A stretch of 64,000 nucleotides of DNA from Vreelandella piezotolerans. Its GTDB lineage: Bacteria; Pseudomonadota; Gammaproteobacteria; Pseudomonadales; Halomonadaceae. The notes beneath the pieces were generated by a model. It did no database searches. It saw nothing but the letters and a program-made list of their open reading frames with translations, and was not told the DNA's origin. The stretch covers positions 186,001 through 250,000 of the forward strand of contig NZ_CP048602.1 of the NCBI RefSeq assembly GCF_012427705.1, given 5' to 3'. Position 1 is the first letter of the stretch; the number at the start of each line of letters is the position of its first letter. Positions 1-9,807 of the stretch are shown piece after piece. Made by a program: the position numbers and the translations under genes.

Positions 1-397
1 CCAGCGGCGGGAAGAAGTCGTACACCTGTTCCAGCATGCGCTTGACGTTCTGCGGCTTCAGGTAGGCGCCCATCTCCAGGTTCTCTTTCACCGAGAGGCT
101 GGGGAAGACGTTTTTCTCCTGGGGGACGAAGCCCATGCCTCGCTCCACGAGTTGGTTGGGCGGTAAATTGTGGATGGGTTGGCCGTTGAGCAGGATTTCG
201 CCCTGGTTGACGTTCAGAAGCCCAAATACGGCTTTGAGCATGGTGGATTTTCCCGCGCCGTTGGGGCCGACGATGACGCCGACCTCGTCGGCATACAGGG
301 TCATATCGACCCCGTTCAAAATATTCATACTGCCATAACCGCCGTGCACGTCGCGTGCTTCAAGCAGTGGCTGGGGTGATGCCTGTGTCGATGACAT
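1..397 (-). CDS. Branched-chain amino acid/amide ABC transporter ATPase, LivF-like (3' part missing)
   Basis: Only the first 132 or so codons are inside the window; the gene runs off the left edge. The start is ATG at 395-397. The product shows a Walker A motif GPNGAGKST near residue 45 and the Q-loop region FVPQEKNVFPSLSVKENL, which is typical of the LivF branch of ABC ATPases (second ATPase of branched-chain amino acid, urea or amide importers). It lies 104 bases after a LivG-like ATPase on the same strand, so the two should form the cytoplasmic ATPase pair of one importer. Permease and binding-protein genes are not visible. The substrate cannot be told from this part; urea-type (UrtE) is an alternative. 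Confidence 0.9.
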   Translation of the reverse strand, partial: MSSTQASPQPLLEARDVHGGYGSMNILNGVDMTLYADEVGVIVGPNGAGKSTMLKAVFGLLNVNQGEILLNGQPIHNLPPNQLVERGMGFVPQEKNVFPSLSVKENLEMGAYLKPQNVKRMLEQVYDFFPPL

Positions 398-501
398 AAA
401 CGCGTCTCAGCAAGCGTCGCGCTGGGGTCTCCAGACGCGATCATGTTGTTGTAGCCGTGGGTGGGCTATTGGTCGTGACTGTGTGAAGCGTATTGCCGGG
501 G

Positions 502-1272
502 TTAGGCGGCATCCGAGCCGAAGTAGGCCTCGATGACTGCCGGGTCGTTCTGTATCGCTTCGATGTGTCCTTCCACCATGACGCTGCCCTGGGCCAGTAC
601 GATGACCGGATCGCAGAGCCGCGAAATCATGTCCATGTCGTGCTCGATGACCAGGAAGGTGTAGCCCATCTCACGGTTGAGCCGCTCGATATTGCCCATT
701 AAATCTCCCAGAAGCGTACGGTTCACCCCCGCGGCGATTTCATCGAGCAGGACGATCTTGGCATCGGTCATCATGGTGCGGCCAAGCTCCAGAAGCTTCT
801 TCTGTCCGCCGGAGAGATTGCCCGCAAGTTCGTTGCGCACATGGTGCAGGCCGACGAAGTCGATGACCTCCAGCGCGCGGCGGCGCACCTCGGCCTCTTG
901 CTCGCGCACCAGCGATGGCTTGAACCAAGTATTGAACAGATTTTCACCGGCCTGTCGGGGGGGCACCATCATCAAATTTTCCAGCGCGCTCATCTGGCTG
1001 AACTCGTGGGCAATTTGAAAGGTGCGTAGCAGTCCTTTGTGGAAACGCTGGTCGGCGCTCAAGGTGGTGATGTCTTCGCCATCGAGCAGGATCTGCCCGC
1101 TGTCCGGCGTCAGCGCCCCGGCGATCAGGTTGAAGAGCGTCGATTTACCGGCTCCGTTAGGGCCGATCATGCCGGTGATCGACCCTTTCTCGACTTGGAT
1201 CGAACAGTCGTTGATGACGTGTAGCCCACCGAACGCTTTATTGACGTGTTGTACTTCGATAAGCGGTTGCAT
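502..1272 (-). CDS. Branched-chain amino acid/amide ABC transporter ATPase, LivG-like
   Basis: This 256-residue protein has full ABC ATPase signatures: Walker A GPNGAGKST near residue 37, signature NLSGGQKKLLELGR near 153, Walker B IVLLDEIAAG and the switch histidine in VIEHDMD. Length and the GGLHVIND start fit LivG/UrtD-type subunits that energise branched-chain amino acid or amide uptake at the inner membrane. It precedes the LivF-like gene in the same direction, as in liv and urt operons. The gene upstream on this strand is an NSS symporter, so the permeases, if linked, must lie beyond the left edge. Substrate not resolved. Confidence 0.9.
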   Translation of the reverse strand: MQPLIEVQHVNKAFGGLHVINDCSIQVEKGSITGMIGPNGAGKSTLFNLIAGALTPDSGQILLDGEDITTLSADQRFHKGLLRTFQIAHEFSQMSALENLMMVPPRQAGENLFNTWFKPSLVREQEAEVRRRALEVIDFVGLHHVRNELAGNLSGGQKKLLELGRTMMTDAKIVLLDEIAAGVNRTLLGDLMGNIERLNREMGYTFLVIEHDMDMISRLCDPVIVLAQGSVMVEGHIEAIQNDPAVIEAYFGSDAA

Positions 1273-1326
1273 GGTGTCCTCGTAAGGCAGGCGGCCTCGT
1301 CACCGCCTGCAGCAGGGATATTGTTA

Positions 1327-2763
1327 TCAAGGTTTAGAGTGGCGCAGACGCTGGGCAAGCGCAAAAGCCGCCACGATGAGCAGTGCGCCGAGCGTTGGAA
1401 TCAGATACCCCTCGATGTGGGGTATCGTACGTAAAAAGACGAACGATACTGCCGCCGGCCCGACGAAACGCACTAAAAAGCGCCAGAAAGCGAACCAGGT
1501 GGCATTGGTGCCGAGCTCTTTCATGACTTCGCTCTGGGTCAGCGCCCAGCCGGCAAACAGGGCGATCAACAGGCCACCCAGCGGCATGAAGATATTGGTC
1601 AGCAGCTCGATGACATCGAAGGCGCTGCGTCCAAACAGCGTATGGAAAATCGTGCCTTCTGCCCAGACGTTGAAGCTGACCACCGTGAGTAGCCCCATGG
1701 CCCAAGCCGCAACGACCATGATGGTGACCGCCTGGGGACGCGTCATGTCGAAGCGCTCGACCAGGAACGCCGCGACCGGCTCGATCAGCGAAATGGAGGA
1801 GCTAATGGCGGCCCCCAATACTAGAATGAAGAACACACCACCGACCAAGGCGCCAAACGGCATCTCGGCAAAGGCCAGCGGCAGCGTCACGAACATCAGC
1901 CCGGGGCCCTGGCCGGTTTCCAGGCCCGCGCCGAACACCAGCGAGAAAATGGCCAGGCCCGCGACCATGGCAACGGCGGTATCGACGAACGCGACGGCAA
2001 TGGCCGTCCGTGTGAGCGACGCGTCGCTGGACATATAAGCGCCGTAAGCCATGATCGCGCCCATACCGAGGCTTAGGGTAAAGAACGATTGACCCATGGC
2101 CTGCAGCCAGCCTTCCAGGCTGAGATCGCCAATGTTGAAGGTGAACAGGAAGCTCGCTGCCGCGCCCACATCGCCATTGATGATGCCGTAAATCAGCACC
2201 ACGATCAGAATGACGAACAGCGCAGGCATCATGATGCGCAGGCCCGACTCTATGCCTTTATGAATACCCATCCCGACGATCAGCGAGGAACCCACGATGA
2301 ATAGCGTGTGGTACAGCGTCATTAATCCGGGCGAGGCGAGCAGCGCATTGAAGCCCTCGCTGATGGTTTGAGCGTCTGCGCCAACCAGCGAACCGGTGAG
2401 CATCAGCCAGGTGTAGTGCAGCGCCCAGCCCGCGATCACCGAATAAAAGCTCAAAATCAAAAAAGCGGAGGCGGCGCCCAGCCAGCCTATCGACTCCCAC
2501 GCCCGTGATGTGCGATGCGTTTTAGTCAAATGCCGCATACCCATGATGGGGCTTTGACGGCTGGTGCGCCCCAGCATGGTCTCGGCGATGAGGATAGGAA
2601 TGCCCACGGCAAAAATGGTCAGCGCGTAAATCAGGATGAACGCGCCGCCCCCATTTTCACCGGTGAGGTAGGGAAAGCGCCAGAGGTTGCCGAGACCGAC
2701 GGCAGAGCCCACCGCCGCCAATAAAAACGTGCCTTTGTGTGTCCAGACGTTATGACCGCTCAT
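1327..2763 (-). CDS. Sodium-dependent NSS-family symporter
   Basis: The product belongs to the neurotransmitter:sodium symporter (SNF) family, which imports amino acids or related solutes with Na+. The N-terminus carries the family signature GSAVGLGNLWRFPYL followed by ENGGGAF, which contributes the unwound first helix at the Na+ and substrate sites. About eleven or twelve hydrophobic spans follow. I chose the ATG at 2763 (478 residues) because the protein then begins MSGHNVWTHKG like family members; the open frame continues 26 codons further upstream without family-like sequence. It sits 54 bases before livG. Substrate unknown; Na+ coupling would suit a halophile. Confidence 0.9.
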   Translation of the reverse strand: MSGHNVWTHKGTFLLAAVGSAVGLGNLWRFPYLTGENGGGAFILIYALTIFAVGIPILIAETMLGRTSRQSPIMGMRHLTKTHRTSRAWESIGWLGAASAFLILSFYSVIAGWALHYTWLMLTGSLVGADAQTISEGFNALLASPGLMTLYHTLFIVGSSLIVGMGIHKGIESGLRIMMPALFVILIVVLIYGIINGDVGAAASFLFTFNIGDLSLEGWLQAMGQSFFTLSLGMGAIMAYGAYMSSDASLTRTAIAVAFVDTAVAMVAGLAIFSLVFGAGLETGQGPGLMFVTLPLAFAEMPFGALVGGVFFILVLGAAISSSISLIEPVAAFLVERFDMTRPQAVTIMVVAAWAMGLLTVVSFNVWAEGTIFHTLFGRSAFDVIELLTNIFMPLGGLLIALFAGWALTQSEVMKELGTNATWFAFWRFLVRFVGPAAVSFVFLRTIPHIEGYLIPTLGALLIVAAFALAQRLRHSKP

Positions 2764-3002
2764 GTGAAGGAGTGTCCGTATAGGGGTGCCAGGATGGGGG
2801 TAAGTATCCAAACACTTGTATGAATTATGGCATGTCAGCACCCCGAGGGCGTGCTGAGAATAGCGCTACTTTGCGATAGAACGTCAGCGCTTTCCAGCGT
2901 ACTAGCGTTTAGGGTGCGTTAACGAGCACGCTTGGCGATGAACCAAAACGCGCGGCTAGAGGGGCTGTCGTACGAAAAAGGTTGCTACGCTGAGAACTTA
3001 CA

Positions 3003-3030
3003 TAAAAAAGCCCGCGCGGTGGCGGGCTTT
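3003..3030 (-). terminator. Rho-independent terminator of typA
   Basis: Read on the minus strand, AAAGCCCGCC-ACC-GCGCGGGCTTT forms a GC-rich hairpin followed by a T run, 19 bases after the typA stop codon. Confidence 0.85.
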
Positions 3031-3048
3031 GTGTCGGCAGCGGTCAGC

Positions 3049-4875
3049 TTACTTTTTGCTGGAGCGCTTGCGCTCGTTCTCTTTGAGCAGTTTCTTACGT
3101 AGGCGGATAAAGCTCGGCGTTACTTCGACCAGTTCATCGGAATCGAGGAATTCGATGGCTTGCTCCAGAGTGAACTTCACTGGCGGGGTCAGTACGATGT
3201 TCTCGTCGTTGCCCGAGGCGCGCATGTTATCCAGCTTCTTACCTTTGGTGGGGTTGACCACCAGGTCGTTGGCACGGCTATGGATACCGATCAGCATACC
3301 TTCGTACACCTCGGTGCCGTGGTCGACGATCAGCTTGCCACGCTCTTGCAGCGTGTAAAGCGCGTAGGCCAGCGCTTTGCCGTCGACCATGGAGACCATG
3401 ACGCCATTACGACGCTCGATGGCGGCGTCGGGCTTTAGCGGGCCGTAGTGGTCAAAGCGGCTGGTTAGAATGCCGGTACCAGACGTCAGGGTCAGGAACT
3501 GGCCGCGGAAACCGATCAAACCACGGGCGGGAATGATGAAGTCCAGACGAACACGGCCTTTACCATCCGGGTTCATGTTGGTCATTTCGCCCTTGCGGTA
3601 GCCGAGCTCTTCCATGATCGAGCCTTGGTGCTGCTCTTCACAGTCGATGATGACTTCTTCGTAGGGCTCCTGCTTGACGCCGTCGATCTCTTTGATGATG
3701 ACCTCCGGACGGCCAACGGCCAGCTCGAAGCCTTCACGGCGCATGGTTTCGATCAACACCGACAGGTGCAACTCGCCACGGCCAGAGACTTTGAACTTCT
3801 CGGGGGTTTCGCCCTGCTCGACGCGCAGTGCCACGTTGTGGATCAGTTCTTGATCCAGACGATCCTTGATATTGCGGCTGGTAACGAACTTGCCGTCTTT
3901 ACCGGCAAACGGCGAGTCGTTGACCTGGAACGTCATGGAGACGGTCGGCTCATCGACGGTCAGCGGCGGCAGCGCTTCGACATTATTCACGTCGCACAGC
4001 GTGTCGGAGATCGCTAGATCTTCGATGCCGGTGATGCAGACGATATCGCCAGCGGTGGCTTCATCGGTCTGCACTCGCTCGAGGCCCATATGGGTCATCA
4101 CCTGGCCGACCTTACCCTTACGGGTCTTGCCTTCTTTAGTGATCACGCTGATTTGCTGGTTCGGCTTGACGCTGCCGCGAGTGATGCGGCCCAGGCCGAT
4201 GACGCCGACGTAGCTGTTGTAGTCCAGCGCTGAGATCTGCATCTGGAAGGGGCCGTCGACTTCGACCTTCGGCGGCTCGACGATGTCCACGATGGCTTGG
4301 AACATCGGGTCCATGTTGTCGGCCAGCTCTTCCGGATCCATGCCGGCAATACCGTTCAACGCCGAGCAGTAGATGATCGGGAAGTCGAGCTGCTCGTCGG
4401 TGGCGCCGAGGTTGTCGAATAGATCGAAAATTTGATCGATGACCCAGTCGGGGCGCGCGCCAGGACGGTCAATCTTGTTAACGACGACGATCGGCTTCAG
4501 GCCCTGGGAGAACGCTTTTTGGGTCACGAAGCGGGTCTGCGGCATCGGACCGTCAACGGCGTCGACCAGTAGCAGTACCGAGTCCACCATGGACATGACG
4601 CGCTCGACTTCACCACCGAAGTCGGCGTGCCCAGGCGTGTCGACGATATTGATGTGGTAACCCTTGCCATTACCATCCTGCCACTGAATAGCGGTGTTTT
4701 TGGCCAGGATGGTAATACCGCGCTCCTTTTCCTGGTCATTCGAGTCCATGATGCGCTCTTGGCCTTCGGCCTTACGGTCGAGCGTTCCGGACTGGCTTAA
4801 CAGTTTGTCTACCAAGGTAGTTTTACCGTGGTCTACGTGGGCGATGATGGCAATGTTGCGAAGATTCTCGATCAC
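3049..4875 (-). CDS. typA: Ribosome-associated GTPase TypA/BipA
   Basis: This 608-residue translational GTPase matches the usual length of BipA (about 607). The G domain opens with [20 protein letters not shown] (G1) near residue 8, then RGITI (G2), [12 protein letters not shown] (G3) and NKIDRPGA (G4). EF-G-like domains II, III and V and a BipA-specific C-terminal domain ending in Lys/Arg-rich residues follow. TypA binds the 70S ribosome and assists large-subunit assembly at low temperature and under stress. The start is a GTG at 4873-4875 with AGGAT upstream; the translation begins MIENLRNI, as in relatives. Monocistronic between its own promoter and terminator, divergent from birA. Confidence 0.97.
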   Translation of the reverse strand: MIENLRNIAIIAHVDHGKTTLVDKLLSQSGTLDRKAEGQERIMDSNDQEKERGITILAKNTAIQWQDGNGKGYHINIVDTPGHADFGGEVERVMSMVDSVLLLVDAVDGPMPQTRFVTQKAFSQGLKPIVVVNKIDRPGARPDWVIDQIFDLFDNLGATDEQLDFPIIYCSALNGIAGMDPEELADNMDPMFQAIVDIVEPPKVEVDGPFQMQISALDYNSYVGVIGLGRITRGSVKPNQQISVITKEGKTRKGKVGQVMTHMGLERVQTDEATAGDIVCITGIEDLAISDTLCDVNNVEALPPLTVDEPTVSMTFQVNDSPFAGKDGKFVTSRNIKDRLDQELIHNVALRVEQGETPEKFKVSGRGELHLSVLIETMRREGFELAVGRPEVIIKEIDGVKQEPYEEVIIDCEEQHQGSIMEELGYRKGEMTNMNPDGKGRVRLDFIIPARGLIGFRGQFLTLTSGTGILTSRFDHYGPLKPDAAIERRNGVMVSMVDGKALAYALYTLQERGKLIVDHGTEVYEGMLIGIHSRANDLVVNPTKGKKLDNMRASGNDENIVLTPPVKFTLEQAIEFLDSDELVEVTPSFIRLRKKLLKENERKRSSKK

Positions 4876-4905
4876 GACGCGATCCTGCTGGAAAAATAGG
4901 GCGGC

Positions 4906-4911
4906 ATTATA
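4906..4911 (-). promoter_or_regulatory. Candidate -10 box of the typA promoter
   Basis: On the minus strand an exact TATAAT lies 31 bases before the typA GTG. No good -35 hexamer is visible at 16-18 bases, so this is a plausible but unproven promoter. Confidence 0.45.
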
Positions 4912-5038
4912 GGGTCTGGGGATGGTCTACTACCAGCGCTGTCTTAAACAAAGCAGCAAGTCAATAACCTAAACGCGGCAGTTTTCGCTGTTGTGACGCT
5001 TCCGTTAAGATAGGCGTTTTCCCAGTTGGGGCAAGCAC

Positions 5039-6022
5039 ATGACCATCGGTAACCTGATGCGTTTGTTAAGCGATGGCGAGGTTCATTCCGGTGAACAATT
5101 AGGCGAAGCGCTGGGCGTTTCCCGAGCCGCCGTGTGGAAACAACTAAAAAAATTAGAGGCGCTGGGTGTCGAGCTGGTGGCCGTCAAAGGGCGCGGCTAC
5201 CGGCTCGCCTACCCGTTAGAACCGCTGGAGGGCGCCAAGATCGTCGAACGGCTGCCCGCCGATGCCCGCCATTTACTGACACGGCTATTCGTCGAGGATC
5301 AGCTGCCGTCCAGTAACGAATATCTGCGCGAACGCTTTTCGCAAGGGGCGGGGCATGGCGAGGTCTGCTTCGTCGAGCTGCAAACGGCTGGGCGTGGTCG
5401 CAGGGGGCGAGTGTGGTCGACTCCCTGGGGGCAGAGCCTAATGGTGTCGATGGGGTGGCGCTTCGAGTCCGGCATCAATGCGCTGGAGGGGCTTAGTCTG
5501 GCCGTCGGTGTGGTGGTCTCCCAAGTGCTCGAACGTTATGGTGTGTCGCCCAAGTTGAAGTGGCCCAACGATGTGCTGCTGGCCGAGCAGGGTGGTGAAC
5601 TCGGTAAGCTGGCCGGTATTTTGATCGAGGTGACCGGCGACGCGGCTGGCCCCTGCGAAGTGGTCATCGGCATGGGCATGAATCTGTCATTGCCAGATAG
5701 CTTGCGCGCCACGATCGACCAGCCGGTGGCGGCGCTGTTCGATGCGCAGCCGGGCATTTCGCGTAATCAGCTAGCGGCAGACATGGTAGCAGGGCTTTTG
5801 AACATGCTGGCGGGGTTCGAAACCCGCGGGTTTGCTCCCTGGTTGAATGCCTGGAATCAGCGGCATGCCTACGCAGGCCTGCCCATCCGTGTGATTCAAG
5901 GCGAGCGTTCCAGCGATGCCGTCGCCGGGGATGTCGATGAAAGTGGTAACCTATGGGTTACTGAAAATGGTTACTCGCGACGCCTGGTCGGCGGTGAGAT
6001 TAGCGTACGTAGGCGCCTATGA
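5039..6022 (+). CDS. birA: Bifunctional biotin-protein ligase / biotin operon repressor BirA
   Basis: BirA activates biotin to biotinyl-AMP, attaches it to the BCCP subunit of acetyl-CoA carboxylase and, with the adenylate bound, represses biotin genes. The 327 residues contain an N-terminal winged helix (LSDGEVHSGEQLGEALGVSRAAVWKQ style, residues 8-35), so the repressor function is probably retained. The catalytic core has the adenylate-binding loop GRGRRGR near residue 119, KLKWPNDVL near 178 and KLAGILIE near 195. A C-terminal SH3-like domain follows. The stop overlaps the coaX start (ATGA), implying translational coupling. No bio genes are present in the window. Confidence 0.96.
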   Translation: MTIGNLMRLLSDGEVHSGEQLGEALGVSRAAVWKQLKKLEALGVELVAVKGRGYRLAYPLEPLEGAKIVERLPADARHLLTRLFVEDQLPSSNEYLRERFSQGAGHGEVCFVELQTAGRGRRGRVWSTPWGQSLMVSMGWRFESGINALEGLSLAVGVVVSQVLERYGVSPKLKWPNDVLLAEQGGELGKLAGILIEVTGDAAGPCEVVIGMGMNLSLPDSLRATIDQPVAALFDAQPGISRNQLAADMVAGLLNMLAGFETRGFAPWLNAWNQRHAYAGLPIRVIQGERSSDAVAGDVDESGNLWVTENGYSRRLVGGEISVRRRL

Positions 6023-6858
6023 TTTTGGATTTGGATATCGGCAACACGCTGTCGAAGTGGCGGCTCAAGGATGCCGAGAGCAGCGAGATCCGTTCGCGAG
6101 GCGCCGTGTGGACGCGAGAGGAGTGGCGTCCCGGGGCAGACATTCCCGATTTGGACGTCGTGGAAGCGGTACGTATCTCCAGCGTGGCCAGGACGGCCGT
6201 GCTTGAAGAGACCGTCGCGCTGCTGCGGCGCCAGGTGCGCCATGTGTACGTGGCTCGCTCGACGTCAGAGGCGCTCGGTGTCGTCAACGGCTACGAGGAG
6301 CCGGGGCGACTCGGCGTCGACCGCTGGATGGGGGCGCTGGCAGGCTACCAGCTGGCGGGGGGGTGCTGCGCGGTGGATTGCGGGAGTGCCATTACCATCG
6401 ACTTCGTCTTACCGGGTGGTATGCATCTGGGTGGTTTTATCATCCCAGGACTGCGGCTGATGAAAGAGAGCCTGAAGCTGGGAACACGCAATGTCGCCAT
6501 CGATCCGGAAAGCGAAGCCGATGCGCTACTAGAGCCGGGAAGGCGCACGGTGGATGCGGTGAACCATGGTATTTACATGGCCGCCGTTAGCGCCATCAAC
6601 CGCATTTACAGTGAAGTATGCGATCAGCAGGGGGTGACACTACCGGTGCTGCTGACCGGCGGCGATGCCCGTGTGGTATCCCGCGGCGTGCAAGTGCCTC
6701 ACGCGGTGTGGCCCGACATGGTCTATGGTGGGTTGGAGGCCTGCTATCCGCTCACGTTTGCCGAGCGTGCTGGAAAGATGTCGGGTGCGCCGCGAGTACC
6801 AGAGCCGGTATCATTAGAAAAAATTCGTGCAGGCCTTGCATTCTCGATGCTGCTTTGA
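6019..6858 (+). CDS. coaX: Type III pantothenate kinase CoaX
   Basis: CoaX phosphorylates pantothenate with ATP in the first step of coenzyme A synthesis and is insensitive to CoA feedback. The 279-residue product begins with the ASKHA phosphate motif DLDIGNTLSKW and has the second motif GVDRWMGALAGY and the metal-binding AVDCGSAITIDF region, then LTGGDA near residue 212. The start overlaps the birA stop by four bases; the birA-coaX pairing is common in gammaproteobacteria lacking the coaA-type kinase. The C-terminus is about 20-30 residues longer than many CoaX proteins, with no recognisable motif there. Confidence 0.95.
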   Translation: MILDLDIGNTLSKWRLKDAESSEIRSRGAVWTREEWRPGADIPDLDVVEAVRISSVARTAVLEETVALLRRQVRHVYVARSTSEALGVVNGYEEPGRLGVDRWMGALAGYQLAGGCCAVDCGSAITIDFVLPGGMHLGGFIIPGLRLMKESLKLGTRNVAIDPESEADALLEPGRRTVDAVNHGIYMAAVSAINRIYSEVCDQQGVTLPVLLTGGDARVVSRGVQVPHAVWPDMVYGGLEACYPLTFAERAGKMSGAPRVPEPVSLEKIRAGLAFSMLL

Positions 6859-6941
6859 CAGAATGCAGCGCGTTCCAGAGCGGATGCCGTGCTTTGAAGT
6901 GCTGCTTCCAGCAAGCTTTGATAAATAAAGAGTTTGCAGGC

Positions 6942-6969
6942 TTGACACCGTTTTGGAGGCTGGCATAAT
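6942..6969 (+). promoter_or_regulatory. Sigma70 promoter of the tRNA-Tyr-Gly-Thr cluster
   Basis: TTGACA at 6942-6947, a 16-base spacer and CATAAT at 6964-6969 stand 15 bases before tRNA-Tyr. The following GC-rich stretch (GTGCCGCC) resembles a stringent-response discriminator. Confidence 0.8.
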
Positions 6970-6983
6970 GTGCCGCCACAGCT

Positions 6984-7067
<84 letters not shown>

Positions 7068-7173
7068 GATTGATCGAGCGCTGAGTTAGTCAGCGCTTGG
7101 GAATGAAACGCCGGTAAGCGGGCATTAGCTACTGTTTCTCGTGCAACGGATTGTCATTCTGCAGGCAAGTTCG

Positions 7174-7247
<74 letters not shown>

Positions 7248-7261
7248 GTTTGATGTGTTTG

Positions 7262-7336
7262 GCTCATGTAGCTCAGGGGTAGAGCACACCCTTGGTAAGG
7301 GTGAGGTCGACGGTTCAATTCCGTCCATGAGCTCCA
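7262..7336 (+). tRNA. tRNA-Thr (anticodon GGT)
   Basis: A 75-base cloverleaf with acceptor stem GCTCATG/CATGAGC, anticodon GGT at 7294-7296, GGTTCAATTCC T arm and encoded TCCA end. In many relatives tufB follows this tRNA; here a terminator does. Confidence 0.97.
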
Positions 7337-7342
7337 TATTGC

Positions 7343-7371
7343 AAAAAAAGCGAGCGAAGCTCGCTTTTTTT
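7343..7371 (+). terminator. Rho-independent terminator after tRNA-Thr
   Basis: GCGAGC-GAA-GCTCGC hairpin flanked by seven A and seven T; it ends the Tyr-Gly-Thr transcript and could work in both directions. Confidence 0.9.
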
Positions 7372-7410
7372 GTCTTTGCTCTCCCATTGGGTGGAGGGTA
7401 AAAGTAAGGG

Positions 7411-7439
7411 TTGTCAGGTGGGGGTTTCTCCGCTATCAT
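7411..7439 (+). promoter_or_regulatory. Sigma70 promoter of the tRNA-Trp-secE-nusG transcript
   Basis: TTGTCA at 7411-7416, a 17-base spacer and TATCAT at 7434-7439, followed by a GC-rich discriminator, 46 bases before tRNA-Trp. Confidence 0.75.
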
Positions 7440-7484
7440 GGCGCCCGCTGTTGCGTAGGCGTTTGCTTGCGCACGTGACGATAC

Positions 7485-7560
<76 letters not shown>

Positions 7561-7632
7561 ACCTTCCCCAGGTTGGTATGTCTTTTCTAGAATTCCTTTG
7601 TCGCTCGCTGCACCCTTGGGAGTCTCGTTTTT

Positions 7633-8016
7633 ATGAAGCCTAGTTCCGTAAAACATGGCGAAGAGGTGCAACAGACGCGCCATGACGGGCTCAAGTGGGC
7701 GGCGGTTGTGGCGCTGCTTGTCGTTGCAGTCGTTGGTAATACCTATTTCACCGATGTTGGCCTGCTCTACCGCGTCTTAGGTGTGGTGGTGTTGTGTGCG
7801 CTTGCGGGTTTGATCGCCTTAACAACCACCAAAGGCCGTGACTTGGTTGAGCTTGCCATCAGCGCCAAGAAAGAGATTCAGCGCGTTGTATGGCCGACCC
7901 GTCCTGAAACCATCCAAACCACGGCGATCGTGCTAGTGGCTGTGCTGGTGGTGGGTCTGATGCTGTGGTTGATCGATACTCTTCTTGGCTGGGCGATGTC
8001 CGGCGTCATTGGTTAG
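7633..8016 (+). CDS. secE: Protein translocase subunit SecE
   Basis: SecE is the small essential membrane subunit of the SecYEG channel. This 127-residue copy is the three-helix form typical of gammaproteobacteria: spans near residues 20-40 and 45-63, then the amphipathic conserved segment [17 protein letters not shown] and a third span at about 95-120. It precedes nusG by eight bases, the universal secE-nusG arrangement, and follows tRNA-Trp. Confidence 0.96.
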   Translation: MKPSSVKHGEEVQQTRHDGLKWAAVVALLVVAVVGNTYFTDVGLLYRVLGVVVLCALAGLIALTTTKGRDLVELAISAKKEIQRVVWPTRPETIQTTAIVLVAVLVVGLMLWLIDTLLGWAMSGVIG

Positions 8017-8024
8017 GAGTTTTC

Positions 8025-8558
8025 ATGTCCAAACGTTGGTACGTCGTCCACGCTTATTCCGGCTTCGAAAAGCATGTCATGCGCTCGCTTATCGAGCGTG
8101 TGAAGATGTACGGCATGGAAGATCGCTTTGGCGAGATCCTGGTGCCGACGGAAGAAGTGGTTGAGATGCGTGACGGTAAGCGCCGCAAGAGTGAGCGCAA
8201 GTTCTATCCGGGCTACGTGTTAGTCGAGATGGAAATGGTGGATGAAACTTGGCACCTGGTGAATGAAACGCCGCGTGTCATGGGGTTCATTGGCGGCACC
8301 AAAGAGAAGCCCGCCGCGATTACCAGTCGCGAGGCGGAAGCCATTCTGCGTCGTGTGAAAGACGGCACCGACAAGCCGCGACCCAAAACCATGTTCGAGC
8401 CGGGTCAGTCCGTTCGTGTCATCGATGGTCCGTTTGCTGACTTCAACGGTGTCGTTGAAGAGGTGAACTACGACAAGAGCCGCCTGCAGGTCAGCGTGCT
8501 GATCTTTGGGCGTGCAACGCCTGTTGAGCTCGAGTTCTCGCAGGTAGAAAAAGAGTAA
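8025..8558 (+). CDS. nusG: Transcription termination/antitermination factor NusG
   Basis: NusG binds RNA polymerase, suppresses pausing and links it to Rho or to ribosomal S10. The ATG at 8025 with AGGAG nine bases upstream gives the standard 177 residues beginning [16 protein letters not shown]; the open frame extends further upstream inside secE and that part is ignored. The NGN domain covers about residues 1-120 and the C-terminal KOW domain starts near [17 protein letters not shown]. Confidence 0.97.
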   Translation: MSKRWYVVHAYSGFEKHVMRSLIERVKMYGMEDRFGEILVPTEEVVEMRDGKRRKSERKFYPGYVLVEMEMVDETWHLVNETPRVMGFIGGTKEKPAAITSREAEAILRRVKDGTDKPRPKTMFEPGQSVRVIDGPFADFNGVVEEVNYDKSRLQVSVLIFGRATPVELEFSQVEKE

Positions 8559-8607
8559 TCTCAAAATGTTGCAGGCTGGTGTCCTATGCGCGCCAGTCTG
8601 GATTCAT

Positions 8608-8632
8608 GTAAAGCAGCCCAGCGCTGCTTTAC
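8608..8632 (+). promoter_or_regulatory. Perfect hairpin in the nusG-rplK gap, candidate L1 operator
   Basis: GTAAAGCAGC at 8608-8617 pairs perfectly with GCTGCTTTAC at 8623-8632 around a five-base loop. No T run follows, so it is not a terminator. It stands 48 bases before rplK, where ribosomal protein L1 represses the L11-L1 mRNA in Escherichia coli. Binding by L1 is inference. Confidence 0.5.
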
Positions 8633-8680
8633 GCGTACCGGGGAGCCGTCAGGCGCTATCACCCAACTGGAGTATTTACC

Positions 8681-9112
8681 ATGGCCAAGAAAGTACAGGC
8701 TTATATCAAACTGCAGGTTGCTGCAGGTAAAGCCAACCCGAGTCCGCCCGTAGGCCCCGCGCTGGGTCAGCATGGCGTGAACATCATGGAATTCTGTAAG
8801 GCGTTCAACGCTGCGACTCAAGAAATTGAGCCGGGCCTGCCGACGCCTGTCGTGATTACTGTCTACTCTGACCGTAGCTTCACGTTCGTCACCAAAACAC
8901 CGCCGGCCGCCGTTCTGCTCAAGAAAGCGGCTGGCATCAAGTCCGGTTCTGGTGAGCCGAACAAGAAGAAAGTCGGTACCGTGACTCGCGAGCAGCTCGA
9001 AGAGATCGCCAAGACCAAAGAGCCGGATATGACGGCTGCTGATCTCGACGCCGCGGTGCGCACCATCGCTGGTAGCGCTCGTAGCATGGGCTTAAACGTG
9101 GAGGGTCTCTGA
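8681..9112 (+). CDS. rplK: 50S ribosomal protein L11
   Basis: L11 builds the GTPase-associated centre on 23S rRNA and senses uncharged tRNA for RelA. The 143-residue product starts [20 protein letters not shown] and carries the proline-rich [13 protein letters not shown] segment and the C-terminal rRNA-binding domain ending [13 protein letters not shown]. Length equals the usual 142-143. It is two bases ahead of rplA, forming the L11 operon. Confidence 0.98.
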   Translation: MAKKVQAYIKLQVAAGKANPSPPVGPALGQHGVNIMEFCKAFNAATQEIEPGLPTPVVITVYSDRSFTFVTKTPPAAVLLKKAAGIKSGSGEPNKKKVGTVTREQLEEIAKTKEPDMTAADLDAAVRTIAGSARSMGLNVEGL

Positions 9113-9114
9113 TC

Positions 9115-9807
9115 ATGGCTAAATTGTCTAAGCGCGCGAAAGTCATTCGCGAGAAAGTAGACCCGAACAAAGCGTACTCTCTGGAAGAAGCCGTTGCGCT
9201 ACTTTCCGAGCTGTCGACTGTCAAGTTCAAAGAGTCTCTGGATGTGGCGATCAACCTGGGTGTTGATCCGCGTAAATCCGATCAGGTCGTACGTGGCGCT
9301 ACCGTCATGCCTAACGGTACTGGTAAAGACGTTCGCGTAGCCGTCTTCACCCAAGGTGCCAATGCTGATGCGGCTAAAGAAGCCGGTGCTGACATCGTGG
9401 GTATGGACGATCTGGCTGAGCAAGTCAAAAAAGGCCAAATGGACTTCGACGTGGTCATCGCCTCTCCGGATGCGATGCGCGTTGTCGGTCAGTTGGGCCA
9501 AATTCTTGGTCCGCGTGGCCTGATGCCGAACCCGAAAGTAGGCACCGTGACGCCTGACGTGGCGACGGCGGTCAAAAATGCCAAAGCGGGTCAGGTGCGT
9601 TTCCGTACCGATAAGAACGGCATCATCCACACGACCCTAGGTAAAGTGGATTTTGACGCGGCGTCCGTTCAGGGCAACTTGGAAGCACTGGTAGCTGACC
9701 TGAAGAAGCTCAAGCCGAGCTCCTCCAAAGGCATCTACTTTAAGAAAATTACCCTGTCCACTACCATGGGCCCGGGTTTGACCATCGACCACTCTGCGCT
9801 GGTATAA
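9115..9807 (+). CDS. rplA: 50S ribosomal protein L1
   Basis: L1 forms the mobile L1 stalk at the E site and represses its own operon. The 230 residues start [19 protein letters not shown] and include the conserved [18 protein letters not shown] near residue 130 and [10 protein letters not shown] at the C-terminus. Coupled closely to rplK upstream; a long structured leader separates it from rplJ. Confidence 0.98.
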   Translation: MAKLSKRAKVIREKVDPNKAYSLEEAVALLSELSTVKFKESLDVAINLGVDPRKSDQVVRGATVMPNGTGKDVRVAVFTQGANADAAKEAGADIVGMDDLAEQVKKGQMDFDVVIASPDAMRVVGQLGQILGPRGLMPNPKVGTVTPDVATAVKNAKAGQVRFRTDKNGIIHTTLGKVDFDAASVQGNLEALVADLKKLKPSSSKGIYFKKITLSTTMGPGLTIDHSALV

